From: Vibrio sp. JPW-9-11-11
GTDB taxonomy: Bacteria; Pseudomonadota; Gammaproteobacteria; Enterobacterales; Vibrionaceae
Direction of reading: 5' to 3'
NCBI RefSeq assembly: GCF_013369335.1
Contig: NZ_SZQJ01000004.1
Location: 1 to 64,000, forward strand
Length of the DNA: 64,000 bases
Part shown: one piece after another, positions 42,138 through 54,103 of the stretch
How the letters are laid out: the number at the start of each line of letters is the position of its first letter
Numbering within the stretch: position 1 is the stretch's first letter
Program-made: the position numbers and the translations under genes
Notes under the pieces: model-generated
The model's database searches: none
Seen by the model: the letters and a program-made list of their open reading frames with translations, nothing else
What the model was told of the DNA's origin: nothing

Positions 42138-42460
42138 AATTTATCAAACAGTTTGAAAATTTCTTCATTACTCAAATCTTGCGCGCTTTTCTTGGCAATA
42201 ACAACAAAATCTTTATCAGCAAGTTGATGTTGATTGTTACGAAAACTTTCACGGGCAAGGCGCTTAAAACGGTTTCGACCGACAGCGGTTTTGATTTGTT
42301 TCTTGGGAACGGCTAAACCTAGTCGAGGGTGAGATAGGCTATTTTTACGAGCAATGATGGTGAAATGAGGTGAGCCAGCTCGATGAGCTTGCTGAAAAAC
42401 ATTTTGATAATGCTCGGGAGTTAACAAGCGTAACTCCCGATTGAACGCGTACGTTTTCAA
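42104..42460 (-). CDS. rnpA: Ribonuclease P protein component
   Basis: RnpA is the protein subunit of RNase P, which matures tRNA 5' ends. The start chosen is TTG (reading [20 protein letters not shown]), giving 118 residues as in other vibrios; the open frame continues upstream into rpmH but is not coding there. The RNA-binding motif [14 protein letters not shown] is near residue 58. The start is 13 bp after the rpmH stop codon. Confidence 0.95.
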   Translation of the reverse strand: MKTYAFNRELRLLTPEHYQNVFQQAHRAGSPHFTIIARKNSLSHPRLGLAVPKKQIKTAVGRNRFKRLARESFRNNQHQLADKDFVVIAKKSAQDLSNEEIFKLFDKLWQRLSRPSRG

Positions 42461-42473
42461 AATAATCGAGAGA

Positions 42474-42608
42474 TTACTTAGAAAGACGCTTACGGCCTTT
42501 TGCACGACGTGCATTGATAGTAGCACGACCGTTCTTAGTAGCCATACGTGCACGGAAACCGTGAGTACGCTTGCGCTTTAGAACTGTAGGTTGAAAAGTG
42601 CGTTTCAT
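42474..42608 (-). CDS. rpmH: 50S ribosomal protein L34
   Basis: This 44-residue basic protein reads [20 protein letters not shown], then [20 protein letters not shown] and RLSK. It is the L34 consensus. It is too short for many gene callers but unmistakable, and is first in rpmH-rnpA-yidD-yidC. The promoter is at 42784-42811. Confidence 0.98.
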   Translation of the reverse strand: MKRTFQPTVLKRKRTHGFRARMATKNGRATINARRAKGRKRLSK

Positions 42609-42700
42609 GATAATTACCTTTACTGATCAGTAGTTTTAGGTCAATGTTAACCCGGCGTGGGTCATAACGTCTTCTTTATATAAAAGAGGAACAAAACCGA

Positions 42701-42720
42701 CGCCTCTCAACAAAGAGGCG
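42701..42720 (-). promoter_or_regulatory. Hairpin in the rpmH leader
   Basis: The perfect 7-bp stem CGCCTCT/AGAGGCG has a 6-nt loop. It lies between the rpmH promoter and start codon, followed on the minus strand by TCGGTTTTG. It could be an attenuator or stabilise the long leader. Confidence 0.45.
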
Positions 42721-42783
42721 GAATTGTAATCACAGTCACACAAAGTGTCAATCTTTGTGCAAACGCTAAATTCCGGCCGAGCG

Positions 42784-42811
42784 ATTATACGGAGTGTGAG
42801 TAAAATCTCAA
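42784..42811 (-). promoter_or_regulatory. Promoter of rpmH-rnpA-yidDC
   Basis: On the minus strand, -35 TTGAGA (42806-42811) and -10 TATAAT (42784-42789) have a 16-bp spacer. They are followed by a GC-rich discriminator (CGCTCGGCCGG), as in stringently controlled ribosomal protein promoters. Confidence 0.7.
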
Positions 42812-42838
42812 GGATCGATCGATCTTATCTATTGATCT

Positions 42839-43576
42839 TTACTCAGCGCCCACTTGTCGAAGGAACTTGCGTAAGCGAGGATCTTGTGGATTACCAAAGA
42901 TATCCTGTGGAGAACCTTGCTCAACAATGTGCCCTTCCGCCATAAAGATCACCCGATCGGCGACCTCTCTAGCAAACTGCATTTCATGCGTGACCACCAG
43001 CATCGTTTGGTGTTTAGTGGCTAAGTCTTTCATTAAATTCAGAACTTCTCCCACCCATTCAGGGTCGAGTGCTGATGTCGGCTCGTCAAAAAGCAGCAGT
43101 TCTGGTTGAAGTGCCATCGCGCGACCGATACCCACACGCTGCTGTTGACCACCTGAGAGTGCCGCTGGATAACTGTCGCCTTTATCACCCAAGCCGATAT
43201 CATCCAATATATGCTGAGCGCGTTGTAGGGCGTCTGATTTCTTCCAGCCACGGACAGTGATAAGCCCTTCTGCAATATTTTGCCTTGCGGTCATATGGGC
43301 AAACAGGGCGTAGTTTTGAAATACAAAACCAGTCTTACGACGCAGGGCCAGAACTTCGGCTTTGGTGTGTTGTTCACAGTCGACACTGACATCATCAATG
43401 GTAATGGCCCCTTTATCGGCACTTTCGAGGAAGTTGACCGTGCGCAATAGGGTCGATTTTCCGGTACCGCTAGAGCCAATAATGACGATGATCTCACCTT
43501 GTTTGATGTCGAGATCAATGCCTTTTAGTACTTCTGTTTCGCCAAAGCGCTTTTGAATATTGCTCAGTTTGATCAT
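42839..43576 (-). CDS. Amino-acid ABC transporter ATP-binding protein
   Basis: This is a 245-residue ATPase of the GlnQ/HisP type. It shows Walker A GSSGTGKSTLL (near 34), the signature LSGGQQQRVGIGRAMALQ (near 140), Walker B LLLFDEPTSALDPE and the switch VVTHEM. Its start overlaps the permease stop codon by 4 bp (ATGA type). It forms a complete importer with the permease and binding protein upstream. The solute is probably a polar amino acid, perhaps cystine-like, but is not determined. Confidence 0.95.
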   Translation of the reverse strand: MIKLSNIQKRFGETEVLKGIDLDIKQGEIIVIIGSSGTGKSTLLRTVNFLESADKGAITIDDVSVDCEQHTKAEVLALRRKTGFVFQNYALFAHMTARQNIAEGLITVRGWKKSDALQRAQHILDDIGLGDKGDSYPAALSGGQQQRVGIGRAMALQPELLLFDEPTSALDPEWVGEVLNLMKDLATKHQTMLVVTHEMQFAREVADRVIFMAEGHIVEQGSPQDIFGNPQDPRLRKFLRQVGAE

Positions 43577-44244
43577 CGTACATACGCCTTATTGAGTTTT
43601 GCTTCCGCCCAAATTTGTACCCGAGTAAGAATAACCACTACGCCCCAGTAGATCAGCGCTACCGCCAAGAAAGCTTCGAAGAAACGGAAGCTCGACGAGG
43701 CTTCCATTTGCGCTTTGGCCATAATTTCTGCCACCCCTAAGGTAAACGCCAAAGAGGTCGATTTGATCATGTCGATAAAGTAGTTCATCAGTGATGGCAG
43801 AGCGACACGTGTCGCTTGCGGTAGAATCACGCGGCGCATTGCTTGAGTAGTGGTCATCCCTACCGATAAGCTGGCTTCCATTTGACTGCGATCGATACCA
43901 ATAATGGCAGCGCGAATGCTTTCCGCCATATAAGCGGCAAAGTGCAGGGTTAAACCGATCACGGCTGCGCTAAACGCATCAAGACCGACAAGCCAAGGGA
44001 AGATCTGCGGTAAACCGTAATACAACAAAAACAGTTGGACTAACAGCGGCGTGCCGCGAAAGAAGCTGATATAGAGCTGGCTAAGCTGATCGAGTACCGG
44101 AACGCGAAAAACGCGAATATTGGCAAGAATCACCGATAGAATCAGTGAGAAGAATAACCCCCAGGTGGCCATCTCCATGGTGGTGCCGAGATACTTGAGC
44201 AGTATCGGCATTAGATCCAGCATGTAGTTAAAGTCGAATCCCAT
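43573..44244 (-). CDS. Amino-acid ABC transporter permease
   Basis: The start is set at MGFDFNYMLDLMPIL, giving 223 residues. The open frame runs 17 codons further up, but that stretch is the hairpin at 44285-44314 and its T-run, so it is not coding. The HisM/GlnP-type permease has SFFRGTPLLVQLFLLYYGLP near 75 and the EAA-like loop MEASLSVGMTTTQAMRRVILPQATR near 130-155. It lies between the binding protein and ATPase genes. Confidence 0.92.
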   Translation of the reverse strand: MGFDFNYMLDLMPILLKYLGTTMEMATWGLFFSLILSVILANIRVFRVPVLDQLSQLYISFFRGTPLLVQLFLLYYGLPQIFPWLVGLDAFSAAVIGLTLHFAAYMAESIRAAIIGIDRSQMEASLSVGMTTTQAMRRVILPQATRVALPSLMNYFIDMIKSTSLAFTLGVAEIMAKAQMEASSSFRFFEAFLAVALIYWGVVVILTRVQIWAEAKLNKAYVR

Positions 44245-44284
44245 AGTCTGTTCCAATATTGAGTAACGGTATAGAAAAGCAAAA

Positions 44285-44314
44285 ACCCACTGCAAAGCAT
44301 CACAAGCAGTGGGT
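44285..44314 (-). terminator. Hairpin with T-run between binding protein and permease genes
   Basis: The stem ACCCACTGC/GCAGTGGGT is followed on the minus strand by TTTTGCTTTTC. Inside an operon, such a partial terminator lowers membrane and ATPase subunits relative to the abundant binding protein. Confidence 0.7.
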
Positions 44315-44357
44315 TGAAAGGTGTTCTATCTAATCAGTGATAGCAAGTATATCGAGA

Positions 44358-45119
44358 TTACTGAGTGATATCAGCACCAAACCATTTTTGCGAAATTTTT
44401 TCGAGCGTACCGTCGGCGCGCATTGCTGCTAGAGCTTGGTTAACCTCGGCTTGTAGTCGTTGACCTTTTTCGTTATCAACGAACGGCCACGCGTTTTGAA
44501 TGGTTTCAAACGGTTGACCTGCAAGTTGCAATGGCAGTCCGGTCTTTTTAATCAGCTCTAGAGCAGAAAGGCGGTCCATGACAAAGGCATCAGCACGGCC
44601 AAGCGCCACATCGTGTTCGATACCTGTATCGTAAGTTTTAATATTGATCTTGCCGTCTTTATCGTAGTCACGCAGTAGCTGTTCGAAGTTTGAACCTAGG
44701 TTAACCGCGACTGTTTTACCGGCTAGATCTTTGACACCTTTGATGCTGTCATTGCCTTTACGCACGGTAATCTGCGCGCCATCAACCACGTATGGGTCGG
44801 CGAATAGGTACTTAGCTTGACGAGCTTCTGTCATGGTGATTTGGTTAGAGATAGTGTCGATGCGACCAGTCTCAAGTAGGCCAAACAGACCAGAGAAGTT
44901 AGCCGTTACGTACTCCACTTGGTAATCATTGCGCTTACCAATCTCATCCCATAGGTCAACTTCAAAGCCTTGCAGTTTATCTTGCTGAACAAAAGTGAAT
45001 GGGAAGTAACGGCCCGACATGCCGACTTTTACTTCAGTTAGGTCAGCCTCTGCTGCCGCTTGAACAGTAGCAGTCGACAGTGCGATGGCTGCCACAGCAG
45101 CTTTAATCCAGTTTTTCAT
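44358..45119 (-). CDS. Amino-acid ABC transporter periplasmic binding protein
   Basis: This is a 253-residue family-3 solute-binding protein. The signal peptide is MKNWIKAAVAAIALSTATVQ followed by an AAA cleavage region. The mature part has VGMSGRYFPFTFVQQDKLQGFEVDLWDEIGKR split near 32-62, then VNLGSNFEQLLRDYD and the closing LEKISQKWFGADIT. It is first in the three-gene transporter operon; the upstream gap is shared with dnaA, which is transcribed the other way. Confidence 0.93.
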   Translation of the reverse strand: MKNWIKAAVAAIALSTATVQAAAEADLTEVKVGMSGRYFPFTFVQQDKLQGFEVDLWDEIGKRNDYQVEYVTANFSGLFGLLETGRIDTISNQITMTEARQAKYLFADPYVVDGAQITVRKGNDSIKGVKDLAGKTVAVNLGSNFEQLLRDYDKDGKINIKTYDTGIEHDVALGRADAFVMDRLSALELIKKTGLPLQLAGQPFETIQNAWPFVDNEKGQRLQAEVNQALAAMRADGTLEKISQKWFGADITQ

Positions 45120-45297
45120 ATTACAGCTCCAAATTATCTTGGGGATAAATACTACTGTTACTTTGCTTATTTAGATAAATAACTAAGTGCAATAACCTAG
45201 ACAGTCGAGTAATAAGCTTGAGTAATAATTCGACACTCAATTCCAGAGGCCGATTTTCAATGCTCGATCTTCTTCGTTGAGTCGTTGTCGCGATCAT

Positions 45298-45478
45298 TCA
45301 TACACAGACTTATCACCAGAATGACGATCCGGGGAAAATTGCCCTAATGTGGATCAAAGTGTGAGTAAAAATGGGGCAGCATGTGGTGATCTCGCGAATA
45401 ATCTCGAAAATATTGTGAATAACTTGGATCTTATTCACTGGATCGTCGATCATTTGCTGGCGATCTTGGTTATCAACA
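45298..45478. promoter_or_regulatory. dnaA promoter region with DnaA-box-like sites
   Basis: The 407-bp gap between the transporter and dnaA holds a consensus DnaA box TGTGAATAA (45414-45422). Near matches are TTATTCACT (45431-45439), TTATCAACA (45470-45478), TGTGAGTAA (45360-45368) and TCATACACA (45298-45306). Several GATC sites are present. This fits autoregulation of dnaA by DnaA and Dam/SeqA. No gene is present in the gap. Confidence 0.65.
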
Positions 45479-45526
45479 GGTAAAATTGCCAATCTTTTCC
45501 GATCAATAACTTCGAGTGGGGGCACT

Positions 45527-46933
45527 GTGTCATCTTCGCTTTGGTTGCAATGTTTGCAACAGCTTCAAGAAGAGCTACCAGCAACTGAATTCAGCATGTG
45601 GGTTCGTCCGTTACAAGCGGAGCTCAATGACAATACGCTCACACTTTTTGCCCCTAACCGTTTTGTTCTCGATTGGGTACGCGATAAGTACCTCAATAGT
45701 ATTAATCGACTGTTGCAAGAGTACTGTGGCCACGATATCCCTAGTTTGCGTTTTGAGGTAGGTAGCCGTCCGGTCGAAGCGCCAAAACCGGCGCCCAAGC
45801 GTACACCTGCCGATGTCGCGGCAGAGTCGTCTGCGCCTGCTCAGCTGCAAGCACGTAAGCCAGTACACAAAACCTGGGATGACGACGCTCAAGCGCTCGC
45901 CGATATTAATCACCGCTCAAACGTTAACCCTAAACATAAGTTCAACAATTTTGTTGAGGGTAAATCGAACCAGCTCGGCTTAGCGGCCGCGCGTCAGGTA
46001 TCGGACAACCCTGGCTCGGCATACAACCCACTGTTTCTCTATGGTGGCACCGGTTTAGGTAAGACTCACTTGCTGCACGCAGTCGGCAATGCGATTGTGG
46101 ATAACAAACCGAACGCCAAAGTGGTGTATATGCACTCTGAACGTTTCGTGCAAGACATGGTAAAAGCACTGCAAAACAACGCGATTGAAGAGTTCAAGCG
46201 TTACTATCGGAGTGTCGATGCACTGCTTATCGATGATATCCAGTTTTTTGCGAATAAAGAGCGTTCACAAGAAGAGTTCTTCCATACTTTTAACGCTCTG
46301 TTAGAAGGCAACCAACAGATCATCCTGACGTCGGACCGTTACCCAAAAGAGATCAATGGTGTCGAAGATCGCCTCAAATCGCGTTTCGGTTGGGGCCTAA
46401 CGGTGGCGATCGAGCCACCAGAGCTTGAAACACGCGTCGCGATCTTGATGAAAAAAGCCGAAGATCACCAAATTCATCTTGCCGATGAGGTGGCGTTCTT
46501 TATCGCTAAACGTCTACGTTCTAATGTTCGTGAGCTGGAAGGTGCGCTTAACCGTGTTATCGCCAATGCCAACTTTACTGGCCGCCCAATCACGATTGAT
46601 TTTGTGCGTGAAGCGCTGCGTGACCTGTTGGCACTGCAAGAAAAACTGGTCACCATCGACAATATTCAGAAGACAGTGGCCGAGTACTACAAAATCAAGG
46701 TGGCCGATCTGCTATCGAAACGCCGCTCGCGCTCTGTAGCACGTCCTCGTCAGCTAGCCATGGCGCTGGCAAAAGAGCTCACCAACCACAGCTTGCCAGA
46801 AATTGGTGATGCGTTTGGTGGCCGTGACCATACCACGGTACTGCATGCATGTCGTAAGATTGAGCAGCTACGTGAAGAGAGCCACGACATCAAAGAAGAT
46901 TACTCGAACCTGATTCGTACGCTTTCTTCTTAA
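45527..46933 (+). CDS. dnaA: Chromosomal replication initiator DnaA
   Basis: DnaA opens oriC. The 468-residue protein starts at GTG and reads [20 protein letters not shown], as in other vibrios. Domain I is at the N-terminus and a linker covers about residues 85-130. The AAA+ domain has Walker [10 protein letters not shown] (173-181) and Walker [10 protein letters not shown]. The C-terminal DNA-binding domain has [14 protein letters not shown] and the signature [18 protein letters not shown]. It is first in dnaA-dnaN-recF-gyrB. Confidence 0.99.
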   Translation: MSSSLWLQCLQQLQEELPATEFSMWVRPLQAELNDNTLTLFAPNRFVLDWVRDKYLNSINRLLQEYCGHDIPSLRFEVGSRPVEAPKPAPKRTPADVAAESSAPAQLQARKPVHKTWDDDAQALADINHRSNVNPKHKFNNFVEGKSNQLGLAAARQVSDNPGSAYNPLFLYGGTGLGKTHLLHAVGNAIVDNKPNAKVVYMHSERFVQDMVKALQNNAIEEFKRYYRSVDALLIDDIQFFANKERSQEEFFHTFNALLEGNQQIILTSDRYPKEINGVEDRLKSRFGWGLTVAIEPPELETRVAILMKKAEDHQIHLADEVAFFIAKRLRSNVRELEGALNRVIANANFTGRPITIDFVREALRDLLALQEKLVTIDNIQKTVAEYYKIKVADLLSKRRSRSVARPRQLAMALAKELTNHSLPEIGDAFGGRDHTTVLHACRKIEQLREESHDIKEDYSNLIRTLSS

Positions 46934-47004
46934 TTCGCACTATTTCTTGATTCACAGTATTCTAAGCCTCGAGCAACAATAACGAATTCGGATAAGAGCA
47001 TCCT

Positions 47005-48105
47005 ATGAAATTTTCTATTGAGCGTAGCCATTTACTGAAACCTCTCCAGCAAGTCTCAGGCGCGTTAGGTGGTCGTCCAACTTTGCCTATTCTTGGCAAC
47101 CTGCTACTCAAAGTTGAAGACAATGTACTGTCGATGACCGCGACCGACTTAGAAGTCGAATTGATTAGCCGAGTGACGTTGGAAGGTGAATTTGAAGCGG
47201 GCACGATAACCGTCCCTTCACGCAAGTTTTTAGATATCTGTCGTGGTCTTCCGGACGACTCAGTGATCACCTTTGTTCTCGAAGGTGACCGTGTTCAGGT
47301 TCGCTCGGGGCGTAGTCGTTTTTCTCTGGCGACCTTACCTGCCAACGACTTTCCGAATATCGAAGATTGGCAGAGTGAAGTTGAAATATCGCTGAGCCAA
47401 GGTGAATTGCGTGGCTTGATTGAAAAAACTCAGTTTTCGATGGCCAACCAAGATGTGCGTTACTACCTCAATGGTATGCTGTTTGAAATTGATGCTTCGA
47501 CTCTGCGCAGCGTAGCTACCGATGGCCACCGGATGGCGGTATCGCAAACCGAACTCGGTGCCGATTTTGCCCAAAAGCAGATCATCGTACCGCGTAAAGG
47601 TGTCTTAGAGTTGGTTAAACTGCTCGATGCGCCTGAACAGCCAGTTGTGCTGCAGATCGGTAGTTCAAACGTACGTGCCGAAGTCAATAACTATGTGTTT
47701 ACTTCTAAGCTGGTGGATGGTCGCTTCCCCGATTATCGTCGCGTGATGCCGCAAACGACAACCAAGACTTTGGAAGCGGGATGTGACGAATTGCGTCAAG
47801 CCTTTTCTCGAGCAGCCATCTTGTCCAACGAAAAATTCCGCGGTGTGCGCGTCAACTTGGCGGATACCGAAATGCGCATTACCGCCAACAACCCCGAACA
47901 GGAAGAAGCGGAAGAGATGCTCGATGTGACCTTTGAAGGTGACCCTATCGAGATTGGTTTCAATGTCAGCTATGTACTTGATGTTCTCAACACCTTGCGT
48001 TGTGACAAAGTCCGTGTTTCGATGTCAGATGCGAATGCCAGTGCTTTGATCGAGAACGCCGAGGATGACAGCGCGATGTATGTGGTGATGCCAATTCGAC
48101 TCTAG
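47005..48105 (+). CDS. dnaN: DNA polymerase III beta subunit (sliding clamp)
   Basis: This is the processivity clamp of the replicative polymerase. The 366-residue protein opens [20 protein letters not shown] and ends with the conserved MYVVMPIRL, with three clamp domains of about 120 residues. GGATAAGAG precedes the ATG. It follows dnaA by 71 bp, and recF follows 1 bp after its stop codon. Confidence 0.98.
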   Translation: MKFSIERSHLLKPLQQVSGALGGRPTLPILGNLLLKVEDNVLSMTATDLEVELISRVTLEGEFEAGTITVPSRKFLDICRGLPDDSVITFVLEGDRVQVRSGRSRFSLATLPANDFPNIEDWQSEVEISLSQGELRGLIEKTQFSMANQDVRYYLNGMLFEIDASTLRSVATDGHRMAVSQTELGADFAQKQIIVPRKGVLELVKLLDAPEQPVVLQIGSSNVRAEVNNYVFTSKLVDGRFPDYRRVMPQTTTKTLEAGCDELRQAFSRAAILSNEKFRGVRVNLADTEMRITANNPEQEEAEEMLDVTFEGDPIEIGFNVSYVLDVLNTLRCDKVRVSMSDANASALIENAEDDSAMYVVMPIRL

Positions 48106-48106
48106 C

Positions 48107-49189
48107 ATGCCGCTCTCTCGTCTCATCATTCAGCAATTTAGAAACATTAAAGCCTGTGATATTGAACTATCAACAGGCTTTAACTTTCTTATTGGTCCTA
48201 ACGGCAGCGGTAAAACCAGCGTGCTTGAAGCGGTTTATCTACTGGGGCATGGTCGCTCGTTTAAAAGTAGTTTGACGGGCCGGGTGATCCAAAACGAGTG
48301 CGATGAGCTGTTTGTTCATGGGCGTTTTTTGACCTCGGATCAATTTGAGCTACCAATTGGCATTAATAAGCAGCGTGATGGCTCAACAGAGGTTAAAATA
48401 GGCGGTCAATCTGGACAAAAACTGGCGCAATTAGCTCAGGTGTTGCCCTTGCAATTAATTCACCCTGAAGGGTTTGATTTATTGACCGATGGGCCGAAAC
48501 ATCGCCGGGCATTTATCGATTGGGGTGTGTTTCATACCGAATCAGCCTTTTATGATGCATGGGGCCGCTTTAAGCGCCTTAACAAGCAACGCAATGCGCT
48601 GCTCAAAACCGCAACTCGCTATCGCGAGCTGAGTTACTGGGACCAAGAGTTGGCCCGTCTAGCGGAAAGCATAAGCCAATGGCGTGCCAGTTATGTTGAG
48701 CAGATGACCATCAAGGCTGAAGAGATTTGTCACGCTTTTCTGCCAGAATTTGATATCCAGTTGAAATACTACCGAGGTTGGGACAAGGAGACGCCATATC
48801 AGGCGCTGCTTGAAAAAAATTTCGAGCGTGATCAGGCATTGGGGTACACCTTTAGTGGGCCAAACAAAGCCGATTTGCGCATTAAAGTGAATGGAACACC
48901 TGTTGAAGACGTTCTATCACGTGGCCAGTTAAAATTGATGGTCTGTGCATTGCGCGTGGCGCAGGGACAGCACCTGACAGAGATGACTGGCAAGCAATGT
49001 ATCTACTTAATTGATGACTTTGCATCAGAATTAGATAGCCAACGTCGCAAGCGTCTTGCTGACTGCTTGAAACAGACGGGGGCTCAAGTTTTTGTAAGTT
49101 CTATTACTGACAGTCAGATCGCAGATATGCGAGATGAAAATGGCAGGATGTTCCATGTGGAACATGGCACAATAGAACAAAATATATAG
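48107..49189 (+). CDS. recF: DNA replication and repair protein RecF
   Basis: RecF is an SMC-like ATPase that helps load RecA at gaps. The 360-residue protein has Walker [21 protein letters not shown] (near 30-49), the signature [18 protein letters not shown] near 270 and Walker [12 protein letters not shown] near 303. It is coupled to dnaN (1-bp gap) and lies 13 bp before gyrB. Its last codons hold the parS-like palindrome at 49149-49164. Confidence 0.97.
   Translation: MPLSRLIIQQFRNIKACDIELSTGFNFLIGPNGSGKTSVLEAVYLLGHGRSFKSSLTGRVIQNECDELFVHGRFLTSDQFELPIGINKQRDGSTEVKIGGQSGQKLAQLAQVLPLQLIHPEGFDLLTDGPKHRRAFIDWGVFHTESAFYDAWGRFKRLNKQRNALLKTATRYRELSYWDQELARLAESISQWRASYVEQMTIKAEEICHAFLPEFDIQLKYYRGWDKETPYQALLEKNFERDQALGYTFSGPNKADLRIKVNGTPVEDVLSRGQLKLMVCALRVAQGQHLTEMTGKQCIYLIDDFASELDSQRRKRLADCLKQTGAQVFVSSITDSQIADMRDENGRMFHVEHGTIEQNI
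49149..49164. promoter_or_regulatory. parS-like palindrome at the recF 3' end
   Basis: TGTTCCA-TG-TGGAACA has perfect 7-bp arms. The general parS consensus is TGTTTCACGTGAAACA, and a TGTTCCACGTGGAACA form is used in Pseudomonas. This site differs from the latter at one central base. It lies about 31 kb from parAB. ParB binding is inferred only. Confidence 0.4.
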
Positions 49190-49199
49190 CGGAAGATAA

Positions 49200-51620
<2,421 letters not shown>

Positions 51621-51716
51621 ATGACTCACTGTTTGTCATCTTTTCCGAAACATGGCCATTAAAGACGCAGATCGTTTGATAAGATTGATAAACGGATAGT
51701 GTTTAGATACAACCAG

Positions 51717-51747
51717 GACCGAGCGTAGAAACGTTCGGTCTTTTTTT
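51717..51747 (+). terminator. Terminator after gyrB
   Basis: The stem GACCGAGCGT/ACGTTCGGTC with a 4-nt loop and TTTTTTT lies about 100 bp after gyrB. The rest of the 266-bp gap to the next gene shows nothing recognisable. Confidence 0.85.
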
Positions 51748-51886
51748 GTATGCCGAACGGAGCGAATCATCTAGTAGATGAGAGTCGCCAATGCAGCATA
51801 GAGCAGTAAGACGCTGTCAGAAGGTATCTAAAACGGTGTCATCGATGATACAGAGCGGCCTTATAGTCGGGACGCTGATTATTGAT

Positions 51887-52645
51887 TCATCGCTGGTCAT
51901 CAATGATTAACACGCCTTTGTCGTCTAATGTGTCTCGAATGCCCTTGGGTAAGCGCTGCTCGGCGATCAGAACGTCAATATCACTGATGTTAGCGAACGA
52001 AACTAAATGTTTTCGATGTAATTTGTTGCTGTCGATGAGCAGCACCACCTGATCTGCGCTAGCCATTAATCGACGTTTTAATGCGGCGTTGTTTTCATTG
52101 GAGTCCCAAATCACACCATTGTCATCTAGGGCGCTACATGAAATAAACGCAATATCCATTTGAATTCTCGCCAGCATCATTTCCGCTATCGAGCCAAAGA
52201 AGGTTCGGTATTTATTGCAATAGCTACCACCCGTTGCGATCACCTCAACGAGCTCGTTATTAGCCAGTGTGTCGATGACAGGTAGCGCAGGGGTAACCAC
52301 AGTACAAGGTGTGTTAGACAGTGTTTTCGCCAACTGTAAAGTCGTTGAACTGGCATCGATTCCTATCACCATATCTTCTTGCAGCAGCTTAAACGCTCTA
52401 CAGGCAATGTTGCGCTTCTCCTGGACCTGAATCCTCTGACGAACGTTTAACGGTGCACCCACGTCTGACACGGTATTGCGTTTTGCCCCACCATGCACAC
52501 GGCATAACAAGCCTTGTCGATCGAGGTGTTTGAGATCGCGACGAATGGTTTCTACGGAGCTGTTCAACGCCTTTGCCAACGCCCCGACAGTAACGAATTC
52601 ATGCTGATTGAGCCACTCAAGAATGGACTGATGACGAGATTTCAT
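51887..52645 (-). CDS. DeoR-family regulator, FucR-like (first of two)
   Basis: This is a 252-residue repressor or activator. The N-terminal winged helix-turn-helix is VGALAKALNSSVETIRRDLK, with the DeoR signature LCRVHGGA near residue 55. The C-terminal sugar-phosphate sensing domain has VIGIDASSTTLQLAKTL near 95, ATGGSYCNKYRTFFG and IWDSNENNAALKRRLMASA. The WDSN-x-x-N segment is shared with E. coli FucR. It is divergent from a second FucR-like gene at 52961 across a 315-bp gap, at the head of the fucose locus. The effector may be fuculose-1-phosphate, as for FucR. Confidence 0.85.
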   Translation of the reverse strand: MKSRHQSILEWLNQHEFVTVGALAKALNSSVETIRRDLKHLDRQGLLCRVHGGAKRNTVSDVGAPLNVRQRIQVQEKRNIACRAFKLLQEDMVIGIDASSTTLQLAKTLSNTPCTVVTPALPVIDTLANNELVEVIATGGSYCNKYRTFFGSIAEMMLARIQMDIAFISCSALDDNGVIWDSNENNAALKRRLMASADQVVLLIDSNKLHRKHLVSFANISDIDVLIAEQRLPKGIRDTLDDKGVLIIDDQR

Positions 52646-52767
52646 CCTCGGTTTCCTAACAAGGTTGATCAGCGCTTAGGTTTGACGAGATAGCGTGACG
52701 TGTAAAGCACGGGGACAGTTCAATTGCGATAGATGTGATTTTTATCAATTAATCCCAGTCAAAACAG

Positions 52768-52779
52768 TGCCCGTTTTGG
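52768..52779. promoter_or_regulatory. Candidate FucR operator (between the two regulators)
   Basis: TGCCCGTTTTGG recurs exactly at 63661-63672. Its core TGCCCGTTTT also occurs at 55893-55902 and, with one change, at 53758-53767. Nearby are TTTTGGTCA and TTTTCGGTCA repeats. The 315-bp divergent gap (52646-52960) holds no gene. Confidence 0.5.
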
Positions 52780-52960
52780 TCAGAAGTCGGAGTTTTCGGT
52801 CAACGGACTTGTTCAAAGCGGCTTACAAAATCACCACTTTTGTCGTTTTTATGCGCTTTAATCGCCGGTTTTGCCCACTTTAGATATCGATCTTGACGCA
52901 GATCTATTTCTATATCTGCCGAGCATTAACACTGTGATTAAGCATAAGCGGAGAGAGAAG

Positions 52961-53683
52961 ATGAAAGTGCAATTGCGGCAAGGGCAAATACTGGCACAGT
53001 TAAAAAAGTTTGGTCAGGTTAGCGTCATGGATTTAGTTCAAAGCTTAAACGTGAGTCCTGAGACCATACGTCGTGATTTAGCGAGCATGGAAAAACGTGG
53101 CGAACTGAGTCGAGTGCATGGTGGCGCTGTGATTCGCGATCTGCGTGATGAAGGACGCTCATTTAATGCTCGAGCCGGAGTAAATAGCACGGAGAAAAAG
53201 CAGCTGGTCGAGCAAGTGTTGAGTCATGTTTATCAAGATATGGTCATTGGGTTGGATGCCAGCAGCAGCAGTTGGTGGGTCGCTCAATCCATGCCTGATA
53301 TTCGCTGTACTGTGATCACCAACTCCCTCAACAACATCACCGCTTTAGCGGCCAAAAAGCACGTGAGTTGTATTATGTTGGGCGGTGTCTACTCCGACAA
53401 GTACAAAGCCTTTTACGGCATGCTGACGCGCAATAATTTGCACAATTTATCCCTCGACCTCGCTGTTATTTCTTGTGAGGGCTTTGATATACACAGCGGC
53501 CTATGGGATTCCAATGAACAAAATCGCGATATCAAATCGGCGCTCATTCACGCTTCGACCAAAACGATCTTGCTCGCTGATGCCAGCAAGCAAAAAAAGC
53601 GCAGTGTGATAAAAATTTGTGATTACGACGATATTGATATTGTGATCAGCCACCAGGGGTTATCTAGCGGCGCTCAGTCATGA
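52961..53683 (+). CDS. fucR: DeoR-family regulator, FucR-like (second of two)
   Basis: The start MKVQLRQGQILAQL is chosen because GGAGAGAG lies just upstream; 30 codons of open frame before it are not supported. The 240-residue protein has the helix-turn-helix VMDLVQSLNVSPETIRRDLA and LSRVHGGA. The sensing domain has GLDASSSSWWVAQSMPDIRC near 95, ISCEGFDIHSGLWDSNEQNR near 177 and LLADASKQKK. These segments closely track E. coli FucR (LDASS-x-x-W, SCEG-D, LWDSN). It precedes fucI in the same direction and is the better candidate for the fuc activator. Confidence 0.8.
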   Translation: MKVQLRQGQILAQLKKFGQVSVMDLVQSLNVSPETIRRDLASMEKRGELSRVHGGAVIRDLRDEGRSFNARAGVNSTEKKQLVEQVLSHVYQDMVIGLDASSSSWWVAQSMPDIRCTVITNSLNNITALAAKKHVSCIMLGGVYSDKYKAFYGMLTRNNLHNLSLDLAVISCEGFDIHSGLWDSNEQNRDIKSALIHASTKTILLADASKQKKRSVIKICDYDDIDIVISHQGLSSGAQS

Positions 53684-53804
53684 TGGATAAACGGTCAATA
53701 TTCTATGAGTTCGTCACCACTTTGACTCAGGTGCCACACAAAATGACCGATTATTTGTGCCCGATTTCACCCTTCATCGAATCGGAGCGCGCCTTATAAG
53801 CAAG

Positions 53805-53820
53805 CATGATTGAGATCACA
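53805..53820. promoter_or_regulatory. Weak CRP-like site upstream of fucI
   Basis: CATGA-TTGAGA-TCACA has one perfect CRP half site and one poor half. It lies in the 420-bp gap 53684-54103, which carries no gene and also holds TGCCCGATTT at 53758. Catabolite control of fuc genes is usual, but this match is only moderate. Confidence 0.4.
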
Positions 53821-54103
53821 CACAAGCGACAGCCTTTTATTGATAGTGTTCTTAGTTGTTAAGGTTGAAAAGTTCGATCCTCATCAATAGAGAAAGTCGC
53901 CCTTTATAACCTGTTTGTCACTGGCATTGTGAATCCTCTTTATTTTATTACGCCATGTTTTAGAGCGGATTCAAATGTTCAGGGACAGTTGCTCAATCAT
54001 GGTTATTTTAGGTCGTGCCGCTTATGAGGTGGCTGACCAGAACCACTTAGGCCTTGAAGACCACAAGATAGGGCAATCACCCCACAGATTAAGAGAAGTT
54101 AAC

